From positions 1-64,000 of the forward strand of contig NZ_DASWPE010000037.1 in NCBI RefSeq assembly GCF_036404135.1: a stretch of 64,000 bases of DNA, in the 5' to 3' direction. The position numbers and the translations under genes are program-made. Of the stretch, positions 9,805 through 18,776 are shown piece after piece (positions within the stretch are counted from its first letter, which is position 1; every line of letters begins with the position of its first letter). The stretch is from Rhodopseudomonas_A sp036404135 (GTDB lineage: Bacteria > Pseudomonadota > Alphaproteobacteria > Rhizobiales > Xanthobacteraceae). Under the pieces are notes generated by a model that made no database searches, was not told where the DNA came from, and saw nothing but the letters and a program-made list of their open reading frames with translations.

Positions 9805-11607
9805 CTAGCGGTGCCATCGCGACCCCGACGGCGCGTTCGATCCGTGAATATTGGTGTGACAATTCTGGCAGGCATTGCCGACCGCCCACCGCGCCGACGC
9901 TGGAAGCCCGGGCTGATTGTGCGGATTGGAGTGGCACTGCTGGCACAACCGCTGGCGCGCCACGATCAACAGCGATTCGTGGTTGGAGCCGTGCGGTTCG
10001 TGGCAGTTCAGGCAGTTCTCACGCACCGGCGGGTGCTCGAACAGGAACGGACCGCGTTTGTCGGCATGACACTGGTAGCAGGTGTCGTTGACGGTCGCCT
10101 CGCGCAACAGCTTCTCGCTGGCGCTGCCGTGCGGGTTGTGACAATTGACGCAGGTGATCTTGTTCTCGCGGATCGGCATATGCGAGGTGCGCTGCGCCTG
10201 CGCCTTGCGGTCCTTGTGGCACTGGAAGCAGGTGTCCATCACCAGTTCGGTCTTGAGCTGGTTGCGCGGCGAGACCCTGCGCATCACGGTGTGGCAGTTG
10301 ACGCAGGCGAGACCGCGGCTCTCATGCGCCGAGCTCTGCCAATAGGTCTGGTCGCCCTTCTCATGGCAGCTCAGGCAGACGCCATTGAAATCAGCGACGT
10401 CGACGCCGCGGCTGTCGGTGAGGCGGAACGAGCGGATGCCACCTTTCTCGCGGCCACCGCCGCCGTTGACATGCGCGGAGCCCGGCCCGTGGCAGGTCTC
10501 GCATTCCATCTTGCCCTGCGGCGTGACCTTGCCGGACTTGATGTTGCGGCCCATCACGGTCTGCTGGAATTCGTCGAACAGCCCGGCGTGGCAGGTCTCG
10601 CACGGCTTCGACCCGACGAAGTAACGGCCGTCCGGATCGCCCGGCGCCGGTGCCACCATCGGCGCCCGCGCGCTGCCGCCGGCGGCCACCGCGGTCTGCT
10701 TCTGCACCGCGATCAGGATCGGCTTCCAGCTGTCGTTCTTGCCGGCCAGGATCTGGATGAAATCGAGCTGCGGCGTCGATTGCGGCGTGTCGTCGAGCAG
10801 CGCGTCCTCGAGATTTTCCAGCGCCACCCAGGTCTTCACCAGCTCCTCGCGCGGCTGAGGCATCAGCGCGACATAGTCCGGCTCGCGCGGCGCCCGCTGC
10901 GCCCGCAGGCGGCGCTGCTCGTGGCCGCGCAGGATGCGTTGCTCCGCCGCGGTGGCAAGCCTCATCGCGGCCTGCAGCCGGGCATATTCGGCAACGGTCT
11001 TGAGCATCGGATCCTCTGGCAACGCCAGCGTCGGCGGGCCGCGGTCGGCGCCTTCGTCGAGCAGTGTGGTGAAGCGCCGCGCCGCGCCATGGCCGCCGGC
11101 GCCGTGCGGCGAGGCGCCGTGCGGCGCGGCCAAGCCTGCGCCATGGCCGAGCCCGGCATGGGCGGCGACCGCGGCATAGTCGGGCTGTGCGGGTGAAAAA
11201 TTCGGCTTGGCGCCAGGCCCGGAGAGCTTCTCCGCGGCGTAGTCCGCCAGCGCCGCGACGTCGGGATCGATGTTGGCCGCCAGCGTCGGGCCGGAATCGA
11301 GCCACGCCGGGCCGTCCACGCGGACGGCCTCATCGGCCTTGGCGGGGACCGGCAGCGCTGAGACCAGCGTTACAATCACCAGCGCCGCGAACGCCAGCGG
11401 CGCCATCGCCAGGGCTGTCAGGAACGCCGGGATCCGACCCCGGGCTGCGAGGATCGGCACGGTCAGGGAAGCCCCGCCCTGCCCGCCGATCGCCAGCCCG
11501 CCGATCGCCGGATCGCCGATCGGCGGGCGACCGGCGTGGTTCACCGGCGTACGATCCACCGTTGCCGCGCCACAATAAAGTGGCGCAGCTCGCAAAGAGC
11601 CCCCCAT
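9805..11607 (-). CDS. pioA: Decaheme c-type cytochrome PioA (MtrA/DmsE family)
   Basis: First gene of pioABC; a periplasmic/outer-membrane-embedded multiheme cytochrome that accepts electrons from Fe(II). Exactly ten CXXCH motifs occur in the C-terminal 260 residues (from KPCETCH to ACQNCHTNIHG), matching the DmsE/MtrA fold. A hydrophobic segment (about residues 60-90) serves as signal or anchor. It is followed by a heme-free, Ala/His/Gly-rich N-terminal extension of roughly 240 residues that ordinary MtrA lacks and PioA has. The start at 11607 is the ATG after GGGGGTTACG; a GTG 12 nt upstream is possible. The long upstream region contains a repeat array and a FixK-type box. Confidence 0.93.
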   Translation of the reverse strand: MGGSLRAAPLYCGAATVDRTPVNHAGRPPIGDPAIGGLAIGGQGGASLTVPILAARGRIPAFLTALAMAPLAFAALVIVTLVSALPVPAKADEAVRVDGPAWLDSGPTLAANIDPDVAALADYAAEKLSGPGAKPNFSPAQPDYAAVAAHAGLGHGAGLAAPHGASPHGAGGHGAARRFTTLLDEGADRGPPTLALPEDPMLKTVAEYARLQAAMRLATAAEQRILRGHEQRRLRAQRAPREPDYVALMPQPREELVKTWVALENLEDALLDDTPQSTPQLDFIQILAGKNDSWKPILIAVQKQTAVAAGGSARAPMVAPAPGDPDGRYFVGSKPCETCHAGLFDEFQQTVMGRNIKSGKVTPQGKMECETCHGPGSAHVNGGGGREKGGIRSFRLTDSRGVDVADFNGVCLSCHEKGDQTYWQSSAHESRGLACVNCHTVMRRVSPRNQLKTELVMDTCFQCHKDRKAQAQRTSHMPIRENKITCVNCHNPHGSASEKLLREATVNDTCYQCHADKRGPFLFEHPPVRENCLNCHEPHGSNHESLLIVARQRLCQQCHSNPHNQPGLPASARWAVGNACQNCHTNIHGSNAPSGSRWHR

Positions 11608-11700
11608 CGTAACCCCCACAGATACGCGCTCGGCGCGTACAATGTTTGATTGTCGTGATTAGTTGGATCGGCCGACCAGTCCGATCATCGCAACACAGAG

Positions 11701-11792
11701 AACGTTAACAGGAACAACGGTAACAGTAACAACGCTAACAGAGAGATCGCGAGACGGTAACAAACCGACAACTAACAAGCATAACGCTAATC
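11701..11792. repeat. Iteron-like 15-bp repeat array upstream of pioA
   Basis: Consensus [AG]ACGNTAACA occurs at 11701, 11716 and 11731 (three near-perfect 15-bp direct repeats) and, more degenerate, at 11753, 11768 and 11783. This makes two triplets, each with exact 15-bp period, offset from one another by 22 bp. The stretch is AT-richer than its surroundings and lies about 95-185 bp upstream of the pioA start. Its function is unknown; it may be a multi-site regulator target. Confidence 0.75.
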
Positions 11793-11850
11793 AACATAGT
11801 TTAGACCCATTCAAGTACCTCACGCTTTCACAGCGGCAGGCCGCGCGCCT

Positions 11851-11864
11851 TTGATTCAAATCAA
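11851..11864. promoter_or_regulatory. FixK/FNR-type box
   Basis: A perfect TTGAT-N4-ATCAA palindrome (TTGATTCAAATCAA), the consensus of FixK/FNR/AadR regulators in Rhizobiales. It lies about 245 bp upstream of pioA and 370 bp upstream of the divergent gene at 12233. FixK is known to activate pio in R. palustris TIE-1, which supports assignment to pioABC. Confidence 0.8.
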
Positions 11865-12232
11865 ACCGCGACGAAATGTCCCGCAGTGTTTTGACACAAA
11901 CTAATAGGTTTGAGAAAAACAGCGCAATCATACCGCCGGAGTCATGTCCGGCGCCCGACGCTGATCGCGACTCATCCGAAACTAACTACCTTTCGCAGTC
12001 CACTACGCCAGAATCGCCGACTGTTAGTTGATATTTTTTGCAGTGCGGCAGGCAGGCGCGGCGGCGCAGCATGCTGGATCTCCGCCTCGCGGGCCGATTC
12101 CGGCGCGACGCCTGTTGGCGCGAGTGGACGCCGACCAGCACGGGCCGCACCGCAAGTCACAACTGATGATTGACACGAGCGGCGATCGATGTTCTTCTTA
12201 TGTTCCAGTAGATCGGGCGTTGGGGGGCGTTC

Positions 12233-13198
12233 ATGGGGCAACCGAGATGGAGCTGGCAAACCGTCGCGCTAGCTGCCTTGTTTGCCTGCGTCGCGAGCGC
12301 GGCGTGGGCGCAGTCGCCCGCAAGCCGCATCGACGAGGCGTTGCAGAACATCACGGCGCTGGTGCGCGCCGAGCGCGTCGGCTACGCGACGTTCTGGGAC
12401 GGCAACAAATACATCCAGTGCCGCCGTCTCGCCTCACGCGAACTGCGCTGCGAAGCCGCAGGCTACGTGATGCAGCCCTCGCTGGCGCGCGTGCTGACGC
12501 CGGACCGCGTGAGCCGCCTCGCGGAACAGGGTTGGGTGCTCGATCCGGCCTTCGGCAACTACGTGCAAAGCTTTCCCGCTGATCGGCCGACCGCCGAGAT
12601 CGCCGATCATCTGCTGCGCAGCCTCAGCGTGAGCTACGACGTCAACCTCAAGGATCTCGAGGTGATGACAGCCTGGGTGATCGACACGCCCTGCCCGCCG
12701 CGCAACGGCCCGTCGCAAAACCTCGCCGGAATGATCAATGACGCGCGCGCGATGCGGAGCACGGCGCTGCTCGGTTGCAGCTACAAGGCGCCGGAAACTG
12801 CAAGGAAGGCGGAAACCGCCGCGGCGCTGATCGCGCTGTATGGCCCGACGGTGACGGCTGAAATCCAGCGGCTGCGCATCAATGCGACGCAGCGCGTACA
12901 TGTCGTGTTTGAGAGCGGGATAGGCTACATCCAATGCATGCCGGAAATTCCGCCGGTGGCGCTGTATTGCGAGGCGCAATCCGCCGAAAGCTGGCCCGCA
13001 CTCAGCGCCGTGTTGACGCCCGATCGGGTAGCACGGCTCGCTGCCGCCGGCTACGCCGAGCCAGGTCGCGCACCGAACTACAGCAAGAGCTACCCGCTGA
13101 CACTGGCCGATGCCGTAATCGCCGGCGAAATCCTGTCCCTGCTGCACGACGTTTACGCTTATAACGGCGCGACCAAGCTGAAAATCTTGACGGAATAA
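12233..13198 (+). CDS. Secreted protein with an internally duplicated domain, function unknown
   Basis: I do not recognise a characterised family with confidence. The 321-aa product has a clear Sec signal peptide (hydrophobic TVALAALFACVASAAWAQSP). The rest is a tandem duplication. Residues about 40-150 contain YIQCRR, LRCEA, ARVLTPDRVSRLAEQGW and NYVQSFP. Residues about 215-315 contain YIQCMPE, LYCEA, SAVLTPDRVARLAAAGY and NYSKSYP. Each copy keeps a Cys pair, suggesting a disulfide within each repeat. The layout resembles TY-Chap/YbjN-like folds but I cannot confirm this. The gene is divergent from pioABC and shares its long regulatory region. Start is the ATG at 12233 after GGGGGGC. Confidence 0.8.
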   Translation: MGQPRWSWQTVALAALFACVASAAWAQSPASRIDEALQNITALVRAERVGYATFWDGNKYIQCRRLASRELRCEAAGYVMQPSLARVLTPDRVSRLAEQGWVLDPAFGNYVQSFPADRPTAEIADHLLRSLSVSYDVNLKDLEVMTAWVIDTPCPPRNGPSQNLAGMINDARAMRSTALLGCSYKAPETARKAETAAALIALYGPTVTAEIQRLRINATQRVHVVFESGIGYIQCMPEIPPVALYCEAQSAESWPALSAVLTPDRVARLAAAGYAEPGRAPNYSKSYPLTLADAVIAGEILSLLHDVYAYNGATKLKILTE

Positions 13199-13465
13199 TT
13201 CGGCCGCGGGAATAGGTCGGCCCAGCGCGGCCCGGCCGCGCGGGCGGGCTTGGCGTTGGTACGCCGCTTGGTCTCGTCACAAGCCGGCCGTTCGCAGTGC
13301 ACAACCCGCAACACCTATTGTGCAGTGCGCCGTTGCTATCACAACTTCAAAAGCCCCCCGCTTCGCACTCGCCACCGCGAAAACAGCGATGTTAGGATCG
13401 CCTGATAAGAACGTGCCGGCGCATCGGCGCGTCGTAAAAATCATCACAGGCGGGAGGACATCACG

Positions 13466-15268
13466 ATGCTTGACAAGGCCCCCAACGGCAAAGTCTCCGA
13501 ACTGCTCGCGACACTGGACCAGGCGTTGGCCGCCGGCGAGGTCGAGGCCGCGCTCGAGCTGTTTCAGACCGATTGCTATTGGCGCGACCTCGTCGCCTTC
13601 ACCTGGAATATCAAGACCATGGAGGGCAAGGACGCGGTCCGCGCGATGCTCGAGGCGCGGCTCGCCGACACCAAACCCTCGCATTGGAGAATCGCCGAGG
13701 GCGAAGCTTCCTCCGAGGCCGACGGCATCATCGAAAGCTGGATCCAGTTCGAAACCGCGGTCGCCCGCGGCTTCGGTCATCTGCGGTTGAAGCAGGGGCG
13801 GATCTGGACGCTGCTGACCACCATGGTCGAACTCAAGGGATTCGAGGAGCCGCAGGGCTTCGACCGGCCGATGGGCGCCAAGCACGGCGCCGACCGCAAT
13901 CGCAAGACCTGGAAGGAGGAGCGCGAGCAGGAGGCCGCCGAGCTCGGCATCAGCCGGCAGCCCTATTGCGTGATCGTCGGCGGCGGCCAGGGCGGCATTG
14001 CGCTGGCGGCGCGGCTGCGCCAGCTCAAGGTGCCGACCCTCGTCATCGAAAAGAACCAGCGCCCCGGCGATAGCTGGCGCAAGCGCTACAAGTCGCTCTG
14101 CCTGCACGATCCGGTGTGGTACGATCACCTGCCCTATCTGCCGTTCCCGGCGAACTGGCCGGTGTTCTCGCCGAAGGACAAGATCGGCGACTGGCTGGAG
14201 ATGTACACCAAGGTGATGGAGCTGAACTACTGGAGTTCGACCACCTGCAAAAAGGCCAAATACGACGAAGCGGCCGGCGAATGGACCGTGGTGGTCGAGC
14301 GCGACGGCCAGGAGATCGTGCTGAAGCCCAAGCAACTGGTGCTGGCGACCGGGATGTCGGCCAAGCCCAATATGCCGAAATTCGAAGGCATGGAGCTGTT
14401 CAAAGGCGACCAGCATCACTCCTCTCAGCATCCCGGGCCCGACGCCTACAAGGGCAAGACGGCGGTGGTGATCGGCTCCAACAATTCCGCACACGACATC
14501 TGCGCGGCGCTGTGGGAAGCCGGCGCCGACGTCACCATGGTGCAGCGCTCCTCCACCCACATCGTGAAGTCGGATTCGCTGATGGAGATCGGGCTCGGCC
14601 CGTTGTATTCCGAACAGGCGGTGCGCAACGGCATGACCACCGAAAAGGCCGACCTGATCTTCGCCTCATTGCCCTACAAGATCCTGCACGAATTCCAGAT
14701 ACCGATTTACAACGCGATCCGCGAGCGCGACGCCGATTTCTACAAGCGTCTCGAGGCGGCCGGCTTCATGCTCGACTTCGGCGACGACGGCTCCGGCCTG
14801 TTCATGAAGTATCTGCGCCGCGGCTCCGGCTACTACATCGACGTCGGCGCCTCCGAACTGGTCGCCAATGGCAGCATCAAGCTGAAGAGCGGCGTCGATG
14901 TGAAACGCCTCACCGAACATTCGGTGATCCTGACCGACGGCACCGAGCTTCCGGCCGATCTCGTGGTCTACGCCACCGGCTACGGCTCGATGAACGGCTG
15001 GGCCGCCGAGCTGATTTCCAAGGAGGTCGCCGACAAGGTCGGCAAATGCTGGGGGCTCGGCTCCAACACCCGGAAGGACCCCGGCCCCTGGGAAGGCGAG
15101 CAGCGCAACATGTGGAAGCCGACGCAGCAACCGGGACTATGGTTTCACGGCGGCAACCTGCACCAGTCGCGGCACTACTCGCAGTTTTTGTCGCTGCAAT
15201 TGAAATCCCGGATGGAGGGCCTTGCGACGCCGGTCTACGGGCTGCAAGAGGTGCATCATCTGGGCTGA
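13466..15268 (+). CDS. Flavin-containing monooxygenase with N-terminal NTF2-like domain
   Basis: 600-aa FAD/NAD(P)H-dependent monooxygenase of the FMO/Baeyer-Villiger group. Residues 1-130 form an NTF2/SnoaL-like domain (LDQALAAGEVEAALELF, CYWRDLVAFTWNI). The FAD-binding Rossmann motif is CVIVGGGQGGIALAARL (about residue 170), the NADPH motif is AVVIGSNNSAHDICAAL (about residue 335), and LVVYATGY is the conserved ATG-type linker motif. The substrate is unknown. It stands alone on the plus strand, convergent with the Lrp regulator. The 267 bp upstream hold no other gene. Start is the ATG at 13466 after GGCGGGAGGACATCACG. Confidence 0.9.
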   Translation: MLDKAPNGKVSELLATLDQALAAGEVEAALELFQTDCYWRDLVAFTWNIKTMEGKDAVRAMLEARLADTKPSHWRIAEGEASSEADGIIESWIQFETAVARGFGHLRLKQGRIWTLLTTMVELKGFEEPQGFDRPMGAKHGADRNRKTWKEEREQEAAELGISRQPYCVIVGGGQGGIALAARLRQLKVPTLVIEKNQRPGDSWRKRYKSLCLHDPVWYDHLPYLPFPANWPVFSPKDKIGDWLEMYTKVMELNYWSSTTCKKAKYDEAAGEWTVVVERDGQEIVLKPKQLVLATGMSAKPNMPKFEGMELFKGDQHHSSQHPGPDAYKGKTAVVIGSNNSAHDICAALWEAGADVTMVQRSSTHIVKSDSLMEIGLGPLYSEQAVRNGMTTEKADLIFASLPYKILHEFQIPIYNAIRERDADFYKRLEAAGFMLDFGDDGSGLFMKYLRRGSGYYIDVGASELVANGSIKLKSGVDVKRLTEHSVILTDGTELPADLVVYATGYGSMNGWAAELISKEVADKVGKCWGLGSNTRKDPGPWEGEQRNMWKPTQQPGLWFHGGNLHQSRHYSQFLSLQLKSRMEGLATPVYGLQEVHHLG

Positions 15269-15391
15269 ACGCGCTGCGTGCAGGCCGCGTCGGGCGCGCG
15301 GCTCACCCGGTCGTGCCGATCGGTTGCGACGCCTCATCAAATGCAGGGCGCGCGGGCGCAACGCCCGCGCATCGTCAGGCCGCGCGCTTCG

Positions 15392-15910
15392 TCACTGCGC
15401 AAAAGCCAGACGCCGTTCGGTCGCAGCGTCGCTGTGGCCGCGTTTGGCCGAGGCATTCATCAGCGGCAATTCGGTGGTCGACTTGATCTGCTCCATGGTG
15501 AACATCGAGGAGACGTCCTGCAGATCGATCTTGGCGATCAACCGCTGATACAGATCGTCATAGGCCTTGATGTCCGAGACCACGGCGCGGATCAGATAAT
15601 CGACGTCGCCGCTCAACCGATAGAAGTCGACCACCTCGGGGAAGCTGACGACGATCTTGCGGAACCGCTGCACCCATTCGGCGCTGTGCTGATTGGTGCG
15701 CACCGCGATGAACACGCTGACGCCGAGGTTGAGTTTCTCGGCGTCGAGCAGAGCGACGCGGCGCTTGATGTAGCCGGAATTCTCCAGCTTCTGAATCCGA
15801 CGCCAACACGGCGTCGAACTCAGTCCGACCCGCTCGGCGACCTCCTGCATCGACAGACTACTGTCTACCTGCAAGGTTGCGAGAATCTTGCGGTCGAGCT
15901 CATCGAGCAT
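15392..15910 (-). CDS. Lrp/AsnC family transcriptional regulator
   Basis: 172-aa Lrp-type regulator: an N-terminal winged helix (MLDELDRKILATLQVDSS, then MQEVAERVGLSSTPCWRRIQ), then a RAM/ligand-binding domain (FYRLSGDVDYLIRAVVSD). Such proteins sense amino acids and act as octamers. The start at 15910 is fixed by GGAGG five bases upstream. It lies just downstream of the large peptide-transport operon on the same strand, separated by about 265 bp, and convergent with the monooxygenase gene. It could regulate either; there is no direct evidence. Confidence 0.93.
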   Translation of the reverse strand: MLDELDRKILATLQVDSSLSMQEVAERVGLSSTPCWRRIQKLENSGYIKRRVALLDAEKLNLGVSVFIAVRTNQHSAEWVQRFRKIVVSFPEVVDFYRLSGDVDYLIRAVVSDIKAYDDLYQRLIAKIDLQDVSSMFTMEQIKSTTELPLMNASAKRGHSDAATERRLAFAQ

Positions 15911-16174
15911 ATTGGCCTCCAATTCAGCGCGGCGGGAGCATAATCATGTCACCTAACGCCGCAATTGTGCAAGGATATTGCGAGGCAAACGCATTCGCGA
16001 GCATAAACATTCGTCAGGCTGCGCATTGTCGAAGCACGCCGGCGCTTGATTTGATGTCATGATGACGACGGCCGCGTCAACACCGCGCTCAGGCGACGCC
16101 AAACGATCGCCTGCCGAACGTGACGCTGCGTGGATTTAGATGGCCCTGCGCCGGCCGTGTGCGGCGACAGCGCG

Positions 16175-17974
16175 CTATCGTCCGCTGGCGTAGGCCTGCA
16201 TGCCGCGCGGATTGGCGGCGGCGCGGCGATAGCCGCCGTCGAGCGACGCCGCGACCAGGCGGCCTTCCGACCAGTCCTCGCCCATCTCGACGACATGACC
16301 GCGGCGGCGCAGCTCCTCGATCGTTGCCTTCGGCAGACGATTTTCCACCACCAGCACGCCCGGCCGCGATTGCCGCGGCCAGAACGACGCCGGGAAATGC
16401 TCGCTGTGCCAGGCCGGCGCGTCGATCGCCTCCTGCAGATTCATCCCGGCGTGGACGTGGCGCAGGAAAAACTGCGGAATCCACTGATCCTGCTGATCGC
16501 CGCCGGGCGAGCCCCAAGCCAGATACGGCTTGCCGTCGCGTAGCGCCATGGTCGGCGATAGCGTCGAGCGCGGGCGCTTGCCGGGCGCGAGCGCCGCCGG
16601 ATGGGCTTCGTCGAGCCAGAACATCTGCGCGCGGGTGCCGAGCGCGAAGCCGAGCTCGGGAATGATCGGCGAACTCTGCAGCCAGCCGCCCGACGGCGTC
16701 GCGGCGATCATGTTGCCGTCCTTGTCGATGATGTCGAAATGCACGGTGTCGCCGCGCACATTGCCCATCCGCCCGACCGTCGGCTCGCCGGCGCCGGAGG
16801 CGCCGACCGCGACCCGCGCGCCGCTCGACACCCGCGCGTCGACCTTGCCGGAGAAGCCGTCGATGCTGCCGGGCCGCAATTCCATCGACGCCATCTCGCC
16901 GATCTGCGCCCGCCGCACCGCGTTATAGGCATCGGACAGCAGAATCTCGATCGGCACGTCGGCGAATTTCGGATCGCCGTAAAACGCCTCGCGGTCGGCG
17001 AAGGCCAATTTCGAGGCCTCGACCACCAGATGGATGAACTCCGGATCGACCGGGCTCAGCCTGTCGAGATCGAAGCCTTTCAGGATCGCCAGTTGCTGCA
17101 AGGCCACCAGGCCCTGCGTCCATGGCCCCGCCTTCAGCACGCGGTAGCGGCCGTAATCATAGCCGACCGGCTGCTCGACGCTGGCCTGCCAATTCGCCAT
17201 GTCCTGGCCGGTCAACACGCCGGCATGCGGCCGGCCGGTGACGTCCATCACCGGCGCGCGGCAGAATTTGTCGATCGCCTCGGCGACGAACCCCTCCGAC
17301 CAAGTTTTTCGCGCGACTTCGATTTGCGTCAAGCGATTGCCGCCGGTGGCGAGCGCCTCCTGGAGGACCCGCTGATAGGTGTCGGCGAGCGTGGGATTCT
17401 TGAACTGCGTGCCCGGCGCCGGCACCTCACCGTTCGGCAGAAACACCGCGGCCGAGGTCGGCCAATGCTCGAGGAACAGTTGCTTGACGGTGGCGATGGT
17501 GGCGCTGGCGCGCTCCACCAGCGGATGGCCGCGGCGCGCATAGGCGATCGCCGGCGCCAGCACCTCGACCAGATCCATGGTGCCGTAATCGCGCAGCAGC
17601 AGCATCCAGCTATCGAAGGTGCCGGGAATGCAGGCGGCCAGCAGTCCGGTGCCGGGCACCAGGTCGAGCCCAAGCTCGCGGCAATGCGCGATGCTGAGGC
17701 CGGCGGGCGCGGTGCCCTGCCCGCAGATCACCTCGGTGCGGTCGCGCTTGGCGTCGTGCAGGATCACCGGCACGTCGCCGCCGGGGCCGTTTAGATGCGG
17801 CTCCACCACCTGCAACACGAAGGCCACCGCGCAGCCGGCGTCGAACGCGTTGCCGCCTTTTTCCAGGATCGACATGCCGACCGCGGTGGCGATCCAATGC
17901 GTCGAGGTCACGACGCCGAAGGTGCCGACGATTTCCGGGCGGGTGGTGAAGGCCGAGGGGTCAACGAAGCTCAT
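16175..17974 (-). CDS. Gamma-glutamyltransferase-like Ntn hydrolase
   Basis: About 599-aa protein of the gamma-glutamyltranspeptidase family, synthesised as a proenzyme that cleaves itself before a nucleophilic Thr. The likely nucleophile lies in GDTVHFDIIDKDGNMIAAT, and SGGWLQSS and RPRSTLSPTMALRDGKPYL are family motifs of the small subunit; the N-terminal KGGNAFDAGCAVAFVLQVVEP is the large-subunit start. No signal peptide is visible, so it is probably cytoplasmic, as in YwrD-type homologues. The start at 17974 follows AAGGAATTTTG; 48 more codons upstream are open but unlikely. It is the last gene of the transport operon and may hydrolyse imported gamma-glutamyl peptides or related amides. 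Confidence 0.9.
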   Translation of the reverse strand: MSFVDPSAFTTRPEIVGTFGVVTSTHWIATAVGMSILEKGGNAFDAGCAVAFVLQVVEPHLNGPGGDVPVILHDAKRDRTEVICGQGTAPAGLSIAHCRELGLDLVPGTGLLAACIPGTFDSWMLLLRDYGTMDLVEVLAPAIAYARRGHPLVERASATIATVKQLFLEHWPTSAAVFLPNGEVPAPGTQFKNPTLADTYQRVLQEALATGGNRLTQIEVARKTWSEGFVAEAIDKFCRAPVMDVTGRPHAGVLTGQDMANWQASVEQPVGYDYGRYRVLKAGPWTQGLVALQQLAILKGFDLDRLSPVDPEFIHLVVEASKLAFADREAFYGDPKFADVPIEILLSDAYNAVRRAQIGEMASMELRPGSIDGFSGKVDARVSSGARVAVGASGAGEPTVGRMGNVRGDTVHFDIIDKDGNMIAATPSGGWLQSSPIIPELGFALGTRAQMFWLDEAHPAALAPGKRPRSTLSPTMALRDGKPYLAWGSPGGDQQDQWIPQFFLRHVHAGMNLQEAIDAPAWHSEHFPASFWPRQSRPGVLVVENRLPKATIEELRRRGHVVEMGEDWSEGRLVAASLDGGYRRAAANPRGMQAYASGR

Positions 17975-18002
17975 CAAAATTCCTTTGGCGGCGAAGGCCG
18001 CG

Positions 18003-18776
18003 TTACAGGCGCTGGCCGCCGCTGGCATCGATCTCTTGGCCGGTGACCCAGCCGCCGTCATCGCAGGCGAGAAACGCCACCACCTTGGCAATATCCTCGG
18101 GCTGGCCGACGCGGCCAAGCGCGATGGTTTCGGCGACCGCGCGGCTCGCCACCGGATCGCGGGCGGTCACGTTCATGTCGGTGGCGGTGGCGCCCGGCAG
18201 CACGGAATTCACCGTGATCTGCCGCGGACCGAGATGCTGCGCCAGCAACCGGCTGAGCGCCTCGAGGCCGGCCTTCGCCGGCGCATAGGCCGCCATCAAG
18301 GGATAGGCCGCGCGCGTTCCCATCGAGGAAATGTTGACGATGCGCCCGCCATTGCGCAGCTGCGGCAAGAGTGCCTTGATCAGAAAGAACGGCGATTTCA
18401 GATTGGTCTGCAGCAACCGATCGAAATCCTCCTCGGTGACGTCCTCGATGGTGGCGCGTTTGCTGAGCCCGGCATTGTTGACCAGAATATCGAATTGCGC
18501 GCTGCGAAACCGCTCCATCAGTTGCTCCGACAATCGCTCGGCGAGCGTTGCAGCGCCGCTCCGCGCCGACAGATCGGCCTGCAGCACAAAGCCCGCACCG
18601 CCCGCCGCGACGATCTCCGCGACGGTCTGCTGCGCCGCGTCCTCGGCGGCATGGTAATGCACCGCAACGGTGGCGCCGTCGGCGGCCAACCGCTTGGCGA
18701 TCGCCCGGCCGATGCCGCGGCTGGCGCCGGTCACCAGCGCGATCTTTCCGGACAACGGCTTCGTCACGCCGACCAC
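18003..18776 (-). CDS. Short-chain dehydrogenase/reductase
   Basis: 257-aa classical SDR (FabG-like). The cofactor motif is ALVTGASRGIGRAIA, with NNAG in DILVNNAGLSKRA. The catalytic residues are Ser in VNISSMGTRAAYPLM and Tyr/Lys in YAPAKAGLEALSRLL. The C-terminus GGWVTGQEIDASGGQRL is typical. It uses a GTG start and overlaps the end of the CoA ligase gene by 13 nt, so it is translationally coupled. The substrate is not predictable; neighbours suggest oxidation of a hydroxyacyl or side-chain intermediate from imported substrates. Confidence 0.9.
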   Translation of the reverse strand: MVGVTKPLSGKIALVTGASRGIGRAIAKRLAADGATVAVHYHAAEDAAQQTVAEIVAAGGAGFVLQADLSARSGAATLAERLSEQLMERFRSAQFDILVNNAGLSKRATIEDVTEEDFDRLLQTNLKSPFFLIKALLPQLRNGGRIVNISSMGTRAAYPLMAAYAPAKAGLEALSRLLAQHLGPRQITVNSVLPGATATDMNVTARDPVASRAVAETIALGRVGQPEDIAKVVAFLACDDGGWVTGQEIDASGGQRL

